Assembly: GCA_002399735.1 (NCBI GenBank)
Contig: DHEF01000049.1
Span: 163-64,162 of the forward strand
Length of the DNA: 64,000 nucleotides
Direction: 5' to 3'
Source: Chitinophagaceae bacterium UBA4857
GTDB lineage: Bacteria > Bacteroidota > Bacteroidia > Chitinophagales > Chitinophagaceae
This document shows positions 1 through 8,489 of the stretch, in pieces. A program made the translations under genes and the position numbers. Each line of letters starts with the position of its first letter. Position 1 is the first letter of the stretch. The notes below the pieces were generated by a model. It worked only from the letters and a program-made list of their open reading frames with translations, did no database searches and was not told the origin of the DNA.

Positions 1-110
1 GACTAGCAACTTGGGTTAATTAGCTGATGTGCTGATTAGCTGATAACAAATTGTAACATGATTATATTTTAATAATACAATTACGTTTTAAAGAACTTTT
101 ACTATTCTGC
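1..110. other. Left-edge intergenic sequence, degenerate short-unit repeat
   Basis: The first 60 bases hold a short degenerate repeat (TTAGCTGAT occurring twice with a few bases between), followed by AT-rich sequence. No gene is visible. It resembles other low-complexity short-unit runs found between genes in this window. Confidence 0.4.
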
Positions 111-210
111 TTGCACTTACACATTGCTGAATAGAATTACCGAACGATGCAGTGAGTGACACAACAGCAGATGATAGTAGTAATGCAGATCGTAACATAA
201 TAATTTTTTT
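111..210 (+). repeat. Family A intergenic repeat, copy A1
   Basis: Shows the family A pattern: CTTACACATTGCTGAATAG head, AATTACC, a central GTGAGTGACACAAC dyad, then GATGATAGTAGTAATGCAG and a TAACATAATAA tail. The tail points at the 3' end of hisD. In this copy the central dyad reads GTG-A-CAC where other copies read GCG-A-CGC, a paired change. Confidence 0.8.
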
Positions 211-220
211 CTATCAGGTT

Positions 221-262
221 CTATCTAAGCCCCTCCTTTGGAGGGGTTGGGGAGGCCTCCCA
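221..262. repeat. GC-rich palindrome overlapping the hisD stop
   Basis: CCCCTCC-TTT-GGAGGGG (230-246) is a perfect 7-bp hairpin inside a C/G-rich tract ending at GGAGGCC. It encodes the last residues of HisD (GGLPNPSKGGA) and its stop. A tract of this kind (CCCCTCC...GGAGGGG next to CTTAG) is common between genes in Bacteroidota, from memory. It looks like an inserted repeat that replaced the native end of the gene. Confidence 0.55.
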
Positions 263-1529
263 ATCGTATGGCGACTGCATTACTATGTGCATCCAAACCT
301 TCGGCCTGTGCCATGGTCATAACGGTTTTTCCAATTTTTTGCAAGCCTTGTTGCGTTAATTGCTGGTAGGTAATTTTTTTCACAAAACTATCTACCGATA
401 CACCGCTGTACATGGCAGCAAAACCATTGGTGGGTAATGTGTGATTGGTGCCGCTGGCATAATCACCCACACTTTCCGGCGAGTAATGACCAATGAAAAC
501 CGAACCGGCTGTTGTAACTTTTTGCGCCAGTTTCTCCGCATTTTTACAAGCCAGTATTAAATGCTCGGGTGAATAATAATTTGAAAAACTGATGGCTTCG
601 TCCAACGATTTTACTAAAATAATTTTACTGTTGTCTAAAGCACCAGCAGCAATATGTTTGCGGGGCAATGCTTCAAGCTGTTTATTTAAGGCATTTTTTA
701 CTGCAGTAATTTTATCGGCATCATCGGTCACTAAAATTACCTGTGAATCGGGGCCATGTTCGGCCTGCGATAAAAGATCGGCAGCTACAAAATCGGGGTT
801 AGCCGTTTTGTCGGCAATAACCAATACTTCCGATGGCCCGGCGGGCATATCAATCGCGGTATTTTGTAGCTGTACCATTTGTTTGGCAGCCGTTACATAT
901 TGGTTACCGGGACCGAATATTTTAAAAACTTTTGGAATTGTTTTAGTGCCATAGGCCATAGCCGCAATAGCTTGTGCGCCACCCACTTTGTTTATTTGTG
1001 TAGCGCCACAAAGCGATGCGGCAAACAAAATAGCGGGGTGTATGCTGCCATCTTTGGCTGGTGGTGTACACAATACAATTTCTTTACATCCCGCCAGTGT
1101 AGCGGGTATGACCAACATTAATACGGTAGAAAATAATGGCGCAGAGCCTCCCGGAATATACAACCCGATTTTTTCAATAGCTACCGATTGTCGCCAGCAG
1201 GTTATGCCGGACATGGTGTTTATTTTCTCCGGCTTGCTTATTTGCGCGGCATGAAATTTCTTAATATTAGTTGCCGCTTGTTTAATGGCTTTTTTTAAAG
1301 AAGCATCCAATTGTTTTTCCGCTTTTTTAATTTCGGCAGTACTTACTTTAATGTTTTTAAGTTCCACCTTATCAATAGCAACGGATAATTGTTTCAAAGC
1401 TGTATCGCCATTTTCTTTTACATTTTGTAAAATATGGCTAACTGTTTGGTGCAGCTCTGCGGTATCGGCGGTGGGGCGCTTACAAAGTAATTCCCATTTT
1501 TTTTGTGCCGGATATTTATATACTAACAT
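225..1529 (-). CDS. hisD: Histidinol dehydrogenase
   Basis: Catalyses the last two steps of histidine synthesis, histidinol to histidine, with two NAD+ and a Zn2+ ion in the cytoplasm. The 434-aa length is normal for the family. Family blocks are visible: GLYIPGGSAPLFSTVLM, GPGNQYVTAAK, DMPAGPSEVLVIAD, LLSQAEHGPDSQ and SPEHL, and the late GDYASGTNHTLPT block. The start is 2 bases after the hisG stop, which suggests translational coupling. The final 9-10 residues (GLPNPSKGGA) are encoded by a GC-rich palindromic repeat and are probably not original to the protein. No T-rich terminator is evident after the stop. Further his genes may lie left of the window, beyond repeat A1. Confidence 0.97.
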   Translation of the reverse strand: MLVYKYPAQKKWELLCKRPTADTAELHQTVSHILQNVKENGDTALKQLSVAIDKVELKNIKVSTAEIKKAEKQLDASLKKAIKQAATNIKKFHAAQISKPEKINTMSGITCWRQSVAIEKIGLYIPGGSAPLFSTVLMLVIPATLAGCKEIVLCTPPAKDGSIHPAILFAASLCGATQINKVGGAQAIAAMAYGTKTIPKVFKIFGPGNQYVTAAKQMVQLQNTAIDMPAGPSEVLVIADKTANPDFVAADLLSQAEHGPDSQVILVTDDADKITAVKNALNKQLEALPRKHIAAGALDNSKIILVKSLDEAISFSNYYSPEHLILACKNAEKLAQKVTTAGSVFIGHYSPESVGDYASGTNHTLPTNGFAAMYSGVSVDSFVKKITYQQLTQQGLQKIGKTVMTMAQAEGLDAHSNAVAIRLGGLPNPSKGGA

Positions 1530-1531
1530 GT

Positions 1532-2392
1532 TTATAAAATCATTTTTTCAATAGGAATAACTAAAATGCCTTCGGCGCCATAATCTTTCAGTTGCTCAAT
1601 AATATTCCAGAAATCGGTTTCGTTAATTACTGAGTGAATAGAACTCCAACCTGCTTCGGCCAAAGGTAAAACCGTTGCACTACGCATACCAGGTAATAGT
1701 TGACAAATGTTTTTTACCTGATCGTTTGGCGCATTTAACAAAACATATTTATTGTTACGTGAACGTTTAACAGATTGTATACGGAACAATAATTTTTGTA
1801 AAATTTGCTGTTGGGCAGGCGTAAGGGTAGGCGTGCTTACAATAATCGCTTCCGATTGTAAAATGGTTTCGGTCTCCACCAATTCATTACTAAATAAGGT
1901 ATTGCCCGAGCTTACCAAATCGCATATTGCATCGGCCAAACCAATTTTTGGCGCAATCTCTACCGATCCGCTAATGGTGTGTATTTCGGCTTTTATTTTT
2001 TGCTTTTTTAAATATGCCGAAAGAATATTGGGATAACTGGTGGCAATTTTTTTGCCTTCCAGGTCCTGTGATGTTTTTATTTTTTTCTTGTTAGGTACCG
2101 CAATGGATAAGCGACATTTTCCAAAGCCCAGTTTTTCTACAATTTTTACTTTTTTGCTTTTTTCCAGTACTACGTTTTCGCCTACAAAACCAATATCGGC
2201 CACGCCGTCCTGTACATATTCCGGAATATCATCGTCACGCAAAAAGAAAATTTCGGCCGGAAAATTAGTAGCCGTTACTTTTAACTGGTTACGGCTGTTG
2301 CCCACATCAATACCGCATTCCTTCAATAGCTTCATACTATCATCATGCAAGCGGCCCGATTTCTGAATAGCAATTCTAATATTTTTACTCAT
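1532..2392 (-). CDS. hisG: ATP phosphoribosyltransferase, long form
   Basis: First committed step of histidine synthesis: ATP plus PRPP to phosphoribosyl-ATP. At 286 aa it is the long HisG with a C-terminal regulatory (ACT-like) domain that binds histidine, so no HisZ is needed. Visible blocks are the N-terminal RIAIQKSGRLHDDSMKLLKE, the DIPEYVQDGVADIGFVGENV substrate region and the KKIATSYPNILSAYLKK segment. The start MSKNIRIAIQKSGRL was chosen at 2392. The upstream open frame to 2485 is translation of a family A repeat and has no homology logic. It is the first gene of the operon, and transcription is controlled by the attenuator at 2560-2672. Confidence 0.96.
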   Translation of the reverse strand: MSKNIRIAIQKSGRLHDDSMKLLKECGIDVGNSRNQLKVTATNFPAEIFFLRDDDIPEYVQDGVADIGFVGENVVLEKSKKVKIVEKLGFGKCRLSIAVPNKKKIKTSQDLEGKKIATSYPNILSAYLKKQKIKAEIHTISGSVEIAPKIGLADAICDLVSSGNTLFSNELVETETILQSEAIIVSTPTLTPAQQQILQKLLFRIQSVKRSRNNKYVLLNAPNDQVKNICQLLPGMRSATVLPLAEAGWSSIHSVINETDFWNIIEQLKDYGAEGILVIPIEKMIL

Positions 2393-2398
2393 AATTTT

Positions 2399-2487
2399 TA
2401 TTTTGTTGTCAACTTTTGTTCCCTGATTTATCGTCCCTTGAAGTTTACCCTGAGCTTGACGAAGGGCTCCGTTCAACGGTACCAATG
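2399..2487 (-). repeat. Family A intergenic repeat, copy in the hisG leader
   Basis: Read on the minus strand it contains GTTGAACGGAG, CCCTTCGTCAAGCTCAGGG, GTAAACTTCAAGGGACGAT and AAATCAGGGAACAAAAG. The central module is nearly identical to the one at 37521-37580, 35 kb away. Unlike most copies it lies just before a start codon, between the his attenuator terminator and hisG, with its tail facing hisG. Confidence 0.8.
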
Positions 2488-2559
2488 CTAATGAGCAATC
2501 CGTATCAACTTTTCCTTTATGCCTTTACAAATCCGCTGTGGCAGGATGAGGGTGGACAC

Positions 2560-2627
2560 AAAAAAAGCCTACCGAAGTAAGCTTTTAAAAAGTTATGTAT
2601 ATAGCCATACAACTTCATAGCCTACTT
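2560..2627 (-). promoter_or_regulatory. Histidine operon attenuator (terminator and antiterminator)
   Basis: On the minus strand AAAGCTTAC-TTCG-GTAGGCTTT (2585-2564) forms a 9-bp stem with a UUCG loop followed by a run of seven T: an intrinsic terminator. The segment AAGTAGGCT (2627-2619), which overlaps the leader stop codon, is complementary (one G-U) to AGCTTACTT (2583-2575) in the 5' arm of that terminator, so it can form an antiterminator. Between them AAGTTGTATG (2615-2606) and CATAACTT (2597-2590) form a further hairpin. This is the standard layout of ribosome-stalling attenuation: stalling at His codons frees the antiterminator, and completed translation masks it. Confidence 0.85.
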
Positions 2628-2672
2628 TGGGGTAGTGCGAATATGATGATGTGTATGGATGTTGTTAATCAT
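2622..2672 (-). CDS. his operon leader peptide, 16 aa
   Basis: ATG at 2672 to TAG at 2622 encodes MINNIHTHHHIRTTPK, with four His in five codons (positions 6, 8, 9, 10). It begins about 10 bases after a promoter -7 box and ends exactly where the antiterminator arm lies. It acts as a histidine sensor for the downstream hisG-hisD transcript and probably has no function as a peptide. It is too short for usual gene callers. Confidence 0.88.
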   Translation of the reverse strand: MINNIHTHHHIRTTPK

Positions 2673-2682
2673 TATTGTGATG

Positions 2683-2713
2683 CAAATTTAACGGTTTACT
2701 TAAAACCACCAAA
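2683..2713 (-). promoter_or_regulatory. Promoter of the his operon
   Basis: On the minus strand TTTG (2713-2710), 19 bases, then TAAATTTG (2690-2683) match the Bacteroidota sigma-ABfr consensus TTTG-N19-21-TAnnTTTG exactly. Transcription would begin near 2677, only a few bases before the leader peptide ATG at 2672. Confidence 0.8.
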
Positions 2714-2722
2714 TAAGTTTTT

Positions 2723-2854
2723 TTAACCTCTGAAACGTGCTGTTGAAGAAGTTGGATTACCCGGGCAACCACTTTTACGTGAAGCTGCACAAGATGCAAA
2801 TAAAGCAGCTACCATTATTATTGCTGCTGCAAATACAAAATATTTAGTTTTCAT
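2723..2854 (-). CDS. Small lipoprotein, 43 aa
   Basis: A 43-codon frame starting ATG at 2854, too short for the usual cutoff. It has a textbook lipoprotein signal: MKTK, a hydrophobic stretch, then the lipobox LFASC with the Cys at residue 22. The mature peptide is about 22 residues, with a second Cys and an Arg-rich end (STARFRG). From memory, tiny lipoproteins with a CxxSRKxGCP-like start occur widely in Chitinophagaceae, with no known function. The stop is 10 bases before the -33 box of the his promoter, on the same strand. The leader is AT-rich with no clear promoter. Confidence 0.72.
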   Translation of the reverse strand: MKTKYFVFAAAIIMVAALFASCAASRKSGCPGNPTSSTARFRG

Positions 2855-2998
2855 GTTTGAGTGCTTTTTACAAAAACGAAGTTAGGTAAATATTATTTTA
2901 TAAACACTCTTTCTAAAAGTTTAAAAATAGCAAAAAGCGTTGTGTATCAATAGCTTTATCTGCTAACACAAACTTAATATTTGTATTTATTAACAATT

Positions 2999-3029
2999 GT
3001 TTTTCAATAGGAGTAAGGCCTTAGTTTTG
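2999..3029 (+). promoter_or_regulatory. Promoter of the secreted nuclease gene
   Basis: TAGTTTTG at 3022-3029 matches TAnnTTTG exactly. A TTG at 2997-2999 lies 22 bases upstream. The predicted start near 3035 leaves a leader of about 75 nt before the ATG at 3110. Confidence 0.55.
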
Positions 3030-3109
3030 ACGTATTAAAAATGGCTGCTCCTTACAGTCATTTTAGCCGGGCCTGTTACGTCTGGTGGTTAAGACTCTAA
3101 AAAATCGTT

Positions 3110-6100
3110 ATGAGAAAAAATTTACTCTTGTTTACATTACAGGTGTTGGTTATTTTTTTTGGTGCATTTACAAATACAACAGCCCAAACAATCGACCTGA
3201 CAACTTCACCGTATCTACAAAATTTTAATGGCATTGGTGGCGGTTTGCCAAATGGTGTAACAGTTCGTACTGGTGCTACAACCACTGCAATTGGTGCTAC
3301 CGTTACTCTTACAACAGCTGCAACGGGATGGAGCCAAACTACAGGTGCCTTTAAAAATTTAGCTTCTGCTACGGGGTTAACACAAACTACATCTACTGCT
3401 GATCAAAGTAGTGCTACCGATAGGGCATTAGGTGTCAGGCAAGGCGGCAGTTTTGGAGATCCCGGTGCTGCTTTTGTATTTCAAATAACTAACACAACTA
3501 ATAAAACTAGTTTAGGGTTAAGTTTTCAATTACAGTCACTTGATATAGGCTCAACTAGAACAACTACATGGTCAATAGATTATGGTTTTGGTTCCTCGCC
3601 TACTGAATACTTTGCGCCTTTATCAGTATCTGGAAGTTTAACTACAGGGGGCGCAACTTTCTCAGATAATACAGTCAATGTAAATTTTGGAAATGCTTTA
3701 AATAATCGTAGTGAAATTATAACTATTCGTATTGTAGCATTATCGGCTTCTTCTGGTTCAAACAATAGGGCCACAACGGGTATAGATAACTTGAATATAA
3801 CTTGGAGTGGTACATCTAGTTCTTCACCTACACTCACTTCTTCGCCTTTAAGCTTAAGTTTTCCTAATACTGCTGTAAATTCTGAGTCTTCGCCACTTAG
3901 TTTTACAATTAACGGTGAGAACTTGATTGCCGATGAAGATGTAATAGTTACTGCTCCATCTGGTTATTTGATTAGTAAAACATCTTCAGGTACTTATAGT
4001 AGCTCTATTTCATTTCCAACAAGTGATTTTACGTCAACTAACGACCCTGAAGTTTTTGTGAAATTTGTGCCTACATCTGTATCAAATTACACTACTTCAA
4101 TTTCAATTGCAACTTCAGGAGCAAGTACACAAAATGTTGGTGTTTCAGGGGTGCCAATAGGATTAATTAATTTAACTGCACCTCCTTATTTACAAAACTT
4201 TAACAGTATTGGATTAGGGTTGCCCAATGGTATTAGTGGTCGTTCGGGTGCATCCAATTCTGCAATTGGTACGGTTATGGCCTTTACTTCTGCTGTAGGT
4301 ACAACTACAGAATGGACTAATACCGGAGGTGGTTTTAAAAATTATCGTTCTGGTACCGATGATGCTCCAACTACTGACCGTGCATTTGGTATTCGTCAGG
4401 TTACAGCTACTGATGCGGGTGCTGCTTTTGTTTTCCAAATTGGGAATACCGCTAATAAAATAAATTTCACACTCGATTTTTTATTACAATCTTTAGATGT
4501 TAGTTCACCAAGGGCAGCTACCTGGCGTGTTGACTATGGTGTTGGTATTAACCCTACATCATTTACTACTGCAACAGCTACCGGAAATTTAGTAACCGGT
4601 GGAAATAGTTTCAGTGTAGAACCTATTCATGTAGATTTTGGTAATGCTTTAGATGATATTAACGATGTAGTTACTATTCGTATTATTACATTAGGCGGTA
4701 CATCTGGTGGAGGCAACAGGCCTTCAAGTGCTATTGACGACTTTACTTTAAACTGGCAAAGCCCTACCGATAAAACCATCAGCGCTTCTGTAAATAGTAT
4801 TAATTTCCCTGCTACTAATGTAAACGGTCAAACCACACAAACTTATACCGTTAACAGTACTAATTTAACCGATAATCTGGTGATTACTGCTACCGGAACA
4901 TTTACTGTTTCTACAGATGGTACAAACTTTAGCAATAGTGTAAGTGTAGCACCTCCTAACGGAACAGCGGCTACAATACATGTACGTTTTTCTCCAACAA
5001 CAACAGGTGTATTTACGGGTACGCTTACCCATACAAGTACCGATGCATTTACCAGAGTTGTAAATGTAAATGGCGAAGGCATTGATCCTAATGCGGTTAA
5101 TTTTAACTTTAATACTTGTACTGTAAGTAATATACCGGGTTCAGGTTTCCTATCCATTAATTCAAACGGTGTACAGAAATGGGGTTGTAGCAGTTTTGGA
5201 CGTAACAGCACCAACGGTGTTGACGTAAATGGTTATGCCAATGGTGCTGCACAAACTAACGAAGCTTGGTTAATTTCTCCAGTACTTAACTTATCTGGTT
5301 TTGTAAATATGCCGGTATTAAGTTTCTACAGCCGTGGCGAGTTTAGTGGTCCTAAATTGAAACTATATGTTTCTACTACTTATGATGGAGTAAGTGTACC
5401 AAATGTGGCCAACTGGACAGAAATTACCAACGCCAATATTCTTGATGCTGCGGGCTCTGCGACAACTGTATGGAACTTATCTGATAATATTGATTTATCA
5501 GCTTATAAAGCCAATCCTAATGTACGTATAGCATTTGTATATACATCTTCATCTACACCTGAAATAGGAGCAGCACGTTGGTCGGTAGATGATATCGCTA
5601 TCACTGATCAATCAAGCTTATTAAACGTTTCTCCGGTTGCATTAAGCTTTGGAGAAGTAGCTGTTGGTGCTCAATCAGTAGGTCAGTCTGTTAATTTACA
5701 CGCAATTGGCGGCAGCAGCGATTATACTGTTACTGCTCCGGCAAACTATGCTGTATCGGCTGATAATTTAACATTTACTTCTTCTATTGTTATACCTCAA
5801 GCAGATGCAGCAGCAATAACAAACTTTTATGTACGTTTTGCGCCAACGGTTAAAGCCTTAAAATTAGAAGGCAAGGTAACCATTACTGCTCCGGGTGTAA
5901 GCAAATCGGTAAGTGTAACCGGTTCTTCTTTCCCTAAATCAGAAACATTGGATATTGTTAGTTATAACTTAAGTTTCTTTGGTAGTAACGATAATAATTC
6001 AGCTACCCAGCCTGAGATAGATTTGCAGGTGGCTAATATCACTACGGTGTTAGAAAGGTTAAACGCTGATGTTATCGGCTTCCAGGAAATGTCTAACGAT

Positions 6101-7408
6101 GTAGCATTAACTACATTGGTGGGTAATTTACCGGGTTATGCTTCGGTAACAGCACCTAAATGGTCGTATTCGTTCAACCCTCCTGATCCAACTTTCCCGC
6201 CACAAAAAATTGGTTTTATTTACAACACCAATACCATGACCCTGTCAACTACCGAACCGCCAAGGTTATTGTTCGATCAGATTTATGAAGATGCCAGAAC
6301 AGGTGTTACGGGTCATCCTATAACAGGTTACCCAACCGGTACGGCTTCCAGTTTCTGGAGTTCTGGTCGTTTACCTTATATGGCAACCTTTAATACCAAT
6401 ATTAATGGTGTAAACGAAAAAATAAGAATCGTTGTATTACACGCTAAATCGGGTAGTGCAGTGGGCGATTATAACCGTCGTGTGTACGATCTTCAGGTGT
6501 TAAAAGATTCATTAGATGTACATTATCCAACTGATAAAGTGGTTATTCTTGGTGATTACAATGACCGTTTATTTGGTTCAATTGCAGTTGGCAGCCCGTC
6601 TTCTTACTCAATGTTCCTTAATGATCCTGCAAGGTATAACCCCATTACTTTGCCGTTAGATCAGGCAGGTAGAACCAGTTTCCCAAGTCGTGGTAACCTG
6701 ATTGATCACCTAATGGTATCGAATGAATTATCGGCACAATACATCGCTACCTCAGCCGATATTGAAGATCCAAGAGCATACATTTCGCCATACAATGCTA
6801 CTACAGGGTCTGACCACTTACCGGTGTTTGCACGCTTTAATCTAATACCTATTGCTCTACCGGTAACATTTACCCATGTACAAGCAATACAAAAACAGAA
6901 AGCAGTAACGGTTGAGTGGATTACCGCAAGCGAAACCAATAACGCACATTTTATTGTTGAGCGCAGTGCAGACGGTGCTACCAATTTCCAGTCAGTTGGG
7001 CGTGTAAATGGTAACGGAACTACTACTGTGTCGCATCAATATTGGTTTAACGATGAAACACCTTTAAGCGGAAACAATTACTATCGTGTTAAACAGGTAG
7101 ATATTGATGGTAAGTTCTCCTACAGCAAAGTTGTAAGAGTTAGTTTCAATGGTCAAGCTGCCGATAAAATACTGGTTTCACCTAACCCTGTTAATCGCAA
7201 TATTCGTTTACAATTAAACAATAACACTACTGTTTATCAGTTGCAGGTGTTTGGTGTAGATGGTAAATTGTTATTACAAAACAACGGTGTTGAAATGCAG
7301 TTAAACAGTTATTTAAACAGCGAAATAAATAAATTATCAAAAGGTTTATACTTCATTAAAGTAAAATCCGGCGATAATACACTTACCAGCAAATTTGTAA
7401 AAGAATAA
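3110..7408 (+). CDS. Secreted T9SS-sorted endonuclease/exonuclease/phosphatase family protein
   Basis: A 1432-aa exported multidomain protein. Residues 1-26 are a signal peptide ending TTAQ. Two homologous segments (starting near residues 28 and 352 with PYLQNFN-SIG-LPNG) are followed by Ig-like or choice-of-anchor modules, and a choice-of-anchor J-like segment lies near 660-835. An endonuclease/exonuclease/phosphatase (DNase I-like) domain covers about 943-1240, with the metal and catalytic residues in FQEMS, LHAKSGS, LGDYNDR and GSDHLPVF. The last ~80 residues are a type A T9SS C-terminal domain (SPNPVN...GVDGK...LSKGLYFIKVKSG), which directs export and surface attachment. The role is probably extracellular DNA or phosphodiester cleavage, for nutrients or biofilm. 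The substrate is not determined by the sequence. Confidence 0.9.
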   Translation: MRKNLLLFTLQVLVIFFGAFTNTTAQTIDLTTSPYLQNFNGIGGGLPNGVTVRTGATTTAIGATVTLTTAATGWSQTTGAFKNLASATGLTQTTSTADQSSATDRALGVRQGGSFGDPGAAFVFQITNTTNKTSLGLSFQLQSLDIGSTRTTTWSIDYGFGSSPTEYFAPLSVSGSLTTGGATFSDNTVNVNFGNALNNRSEIITIRIVALSASSGSNNRATTGIDNLNITWSGTSSSSPTLTSSPLSLSFPNTAVNSESSPLSFTINGENLIADEDVIVTAPSGYLISKTSSGTYSSSISFPTSDFTSTNDPEVFVKFVPTSVSNYTTSISIATSGASTQNVGVSGVPIGLINLTAPPYLQNFNSIGLGLPNGISGRSGASNSAIGTVMAFTSAVGTTTEWTNTGGGFKNYRSGTDDAPTTDRAFGIRQVTATDAGAAFVFQIGNTANKINFTLDFLLQSLDVSSPRAATWRVDYGVGINPTSFTTATATGNLVTGGNSFSVEPIHVDFGNALDDINDVVTIRIITLGGTSGGGNRPSSAIDDFTLNWQSPTDKTISASVNSINFPATNVNGQTTQTYTVNSTNLTDNLVITATGTFTVSTDGTNFSNSVSVAPPNGTAATIHVRFSPTTTGVFTGTLTHTSTDAFTRVVNVNGEGIDPNAVNFNFNTCTVSNIPGSGFLSINSNGVQKWGCSSFGRNSTNGVDVNGYANGAAQTNEAWLISPVLNLSGFVNMPVLSFYSRGEFSGPKLKLYVSTTYDGVSVPNVANWTEITNANILDAAGSATTVWNLSDNIDLSAYKANPNVRIAFVYTSSSTPEIGAARWSVDDIAITDQSSLLNVSPVALSFGEVAVGAQSVGQSVNLHAIGGSSDYTVTAPANYAVSADNLTFTSSIVIPQADAAAITNFYVRFAPTVKALKLEGKVTITAPGVSKSVSVTGSSFPKSETLDIVSYNLSFFGSNDNNSATQPEIDLQVANITTVLERLNADVIGFQEMSNDVALTTLVGNLPGYASVTAPKWSYSFNPPDPTFPPQKIGFIYNTNTMTLSTTEPPRLLFDQIYEDARTGVTGHPITGYPTGTASSFWSSGRLPYMATFNTNINGVNEKIRIVVLHAKSGSAVGDYNRRVYDLQVLKDSLDVHYPTDKVVILGDYNDRLFGSIAVGSPSSYSMFLNDPARYNPITLPLDQAGRTSFPSRGNLIDHLMVSNELSAQYIATSADIEDPRAYISPYNATTGSDHLPVFARFNLIPIALPVTFTHVQAIQKQKAVTVEWITASETNNAHFIVERSADGATNFQSVGRVNGNGTTTVSHQYWFNDETPLSGNNYYRVKQVDIDGKFSYSKVVRVSFNGQAADKILVSPNPVNRNIRLQLNNNTTVYQLQVFGVDGKLLLQNNGVEMQLNSYLNSEINKLSKGLYFIKVKSGDNTLTSKFVKE

Positions 7409-7433
7409 TTATTTATTTTCAACTTATGGTGTC

Positions 7434-7463
7434 AAGACCGGAATTATATTCCGGTCTTTTTTA
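7434..7463 (+). terminator. Terminator after the nuclease gene
   Basis: AAGACCGGAAT-TAT-ATTCCGGTCTT followed by TTTT: a perfect long stem with a T run, 25 bases after the stop. Confidence 0.9.
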
Positions 7464-7600
7464 TGGGCGGTCATCATTCCTTTCTTTGTGCAGCTACAGT
7501 TCCCGCCTTTTGTAGTAGTGCAATGCCAGGCTACAGGGCCCACACAATATTGCAGCTACTACCACCAGTCGGGCAGCCTTTCAGCAGTATAACAACATTG
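7464..7600 (+). repeat. Family B intergenic repeat, copy B1
   Basis: Begins GGGCGGTCATCATTC, contains CAGTTCCCGCCTTTTG and GCAGCTACTACCACC, and ends GTCGGGCAGCCTTTC. It shares these blocks with B3, B4 and B5. It lies directly after a terminator. Confidence 0.65.
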
Positions 7601-7628
7601 TAATACCATTACAAATTGTATTACTAAG

Positions 7629-7661
7629 TTTAGGTGGCCTGCTTTAGAAAACGTAACTTTG
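7629..7661 (+). promoter_or_regulatory. Promoter of pcm
   Basis: TAACTTTG (7654-7661) is an exact -7 box. TTTAG at 7629-7633 lies 20 bases upstream as a weak -33. The ATG at 7672 is 10 bases after the box, so the leader is very short. Confidence 0.6.
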
Positions 7662-7671
7662 TCTACTTCTT

Positions 7672-8328
7672 ATGAGACCTACAGTAGACGAATACAGACA
7701 CAAGGGATTACGACGAAAATTAGTTGATATAGTAAAATCAAAAGGCATTACCGATGAACAGGTTTTGTCGGTAATAGGTAATGTTCCCCGCCATTTTTTT
7801 CTTGATTCGGCTTTTGATGATGTGGCTTATGAAGACAGAGCTTTCCCTATAGGCGAAGGCCAAACCATTTCGCAACCATTTACTGTAGCGTACCAAACAC
7901 AATTATTGCAACTGCAGCCCAATATGAAAGTGTTGGAAATAGGCACCGGCAGTGCTTATCAGGCCGTAGTACTAGCCGAAATGGGTGCAAAGGTTTTTAC
8001 CATCGAAAGACAAAAAAATCTGTTTGAGTCCAATAAGACTTTTGCCTTGCTGAAAAAGTACATCAACATTAAATTCTTTTACGGCGATGGATTTTTAGGG
8101 CTACCTACTTATGGTCCTTTTGACAGAGTAATTATAACCGCAGCAGCACCTATTGTACCGTCTAAGTTAATTGAACAATTAAAACCCGGCGGCATGATGA
8201 TTATACCCTTAGGAGCCGGCGATGTACAACAAATGTTACGCATTACTAAAATGCCTGATGGCAGTTTGCAAGAAGAGCAGTTTGAAGATTTTTCTTTTGT
8301 GCCGATGTTGGGTGGTAAGAACCAATAA
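7672..8328 (+). CDS. pcm: Protein-L-isoaspartate O-methyltransferase
   Basis: Repairs isoaspartyl residues in aged proteins by methylation from S-adenosylmethionine, in the cytoplasm. The 218-aa length fits the family. Visible: VPRHFFLDSAFDDVAYEDRA near the N-terminus, ISQPFTVAYQTQLL, the SAM-binding motif I VLEIGTGSAYQAVVLAEMG near residue 83, and the FDRVIITAAAPIVP and LKPGGMMIIPLG blocks. It is monocistronic between repeat B1 and a bidirectional terminator. Confidence 0.95.
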   Translation: MRPTVDEYRHKGLRRKLVDIVKSKGITDEQVLSVIGNVPRHFFLDSAFDDVAYEDRAFPIGEGQTISQPFTVAYQTQLLQLQPNMKVLEIGTGSAYQAVVLAEMGAKVFTIERQKNLFESNKTFALLKKYINIKFFYGDGFLGLPTYGPFDRVIITAAAPIVPSKLIEQLKPGGMMIIPLGAGDVQQMLRITKMPDGSLQEEQFEDFSFVPMLGGKNQ

Positions 8329-8450
8329 AAGGCAATAGTATTGTTTTAGATTAACAGAGTTTTTGTTGTCCTGTTTTAACCCCGCATAGCGTGGGAGCCT
8401 GACGAAGGGGATATGTAACGCTACTCTAATTAATAAAACTAATTATAACA
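8329..8450. other. Intergenic region after pcm
   Basis: About 120 bases with a small GC-rich segment (ACCCCGCATAGCGTGGGAG and GACGAAGGGGAT, 8379-8411) that may be a fragment of one of the dispersed repeats. No gene is seen. Confidence 0.35.
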
Positions 8451-8451
8451 A

Positions 8452-8478
8452 AAACGGTTAGCAATGCTAACCGTTTAG
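8452..8478. terminator. Bidirectional terminator
   Basis: AAACGGTTA-GCAATGC-TAACCGTTT forms a perfect stem between the convergent genes pcm and the 8490-9437 gene. Confidence 0.8.
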
Positions 8479-8489
8479 TATTTTAAAAA

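Noticed and set aside
592..2366. Plus-strand open frames over hisD and hisG
   Set aside because: They lie wholly antisense to well-identified genes and give low-complexity translations.
2393..2485. 31-residue N-terminal extension of HisG
   Set aside because: The extension is a family A repeat (LNGALRQAQGKLQGTINQG); HisG homologues start at MSKNIRIAI.
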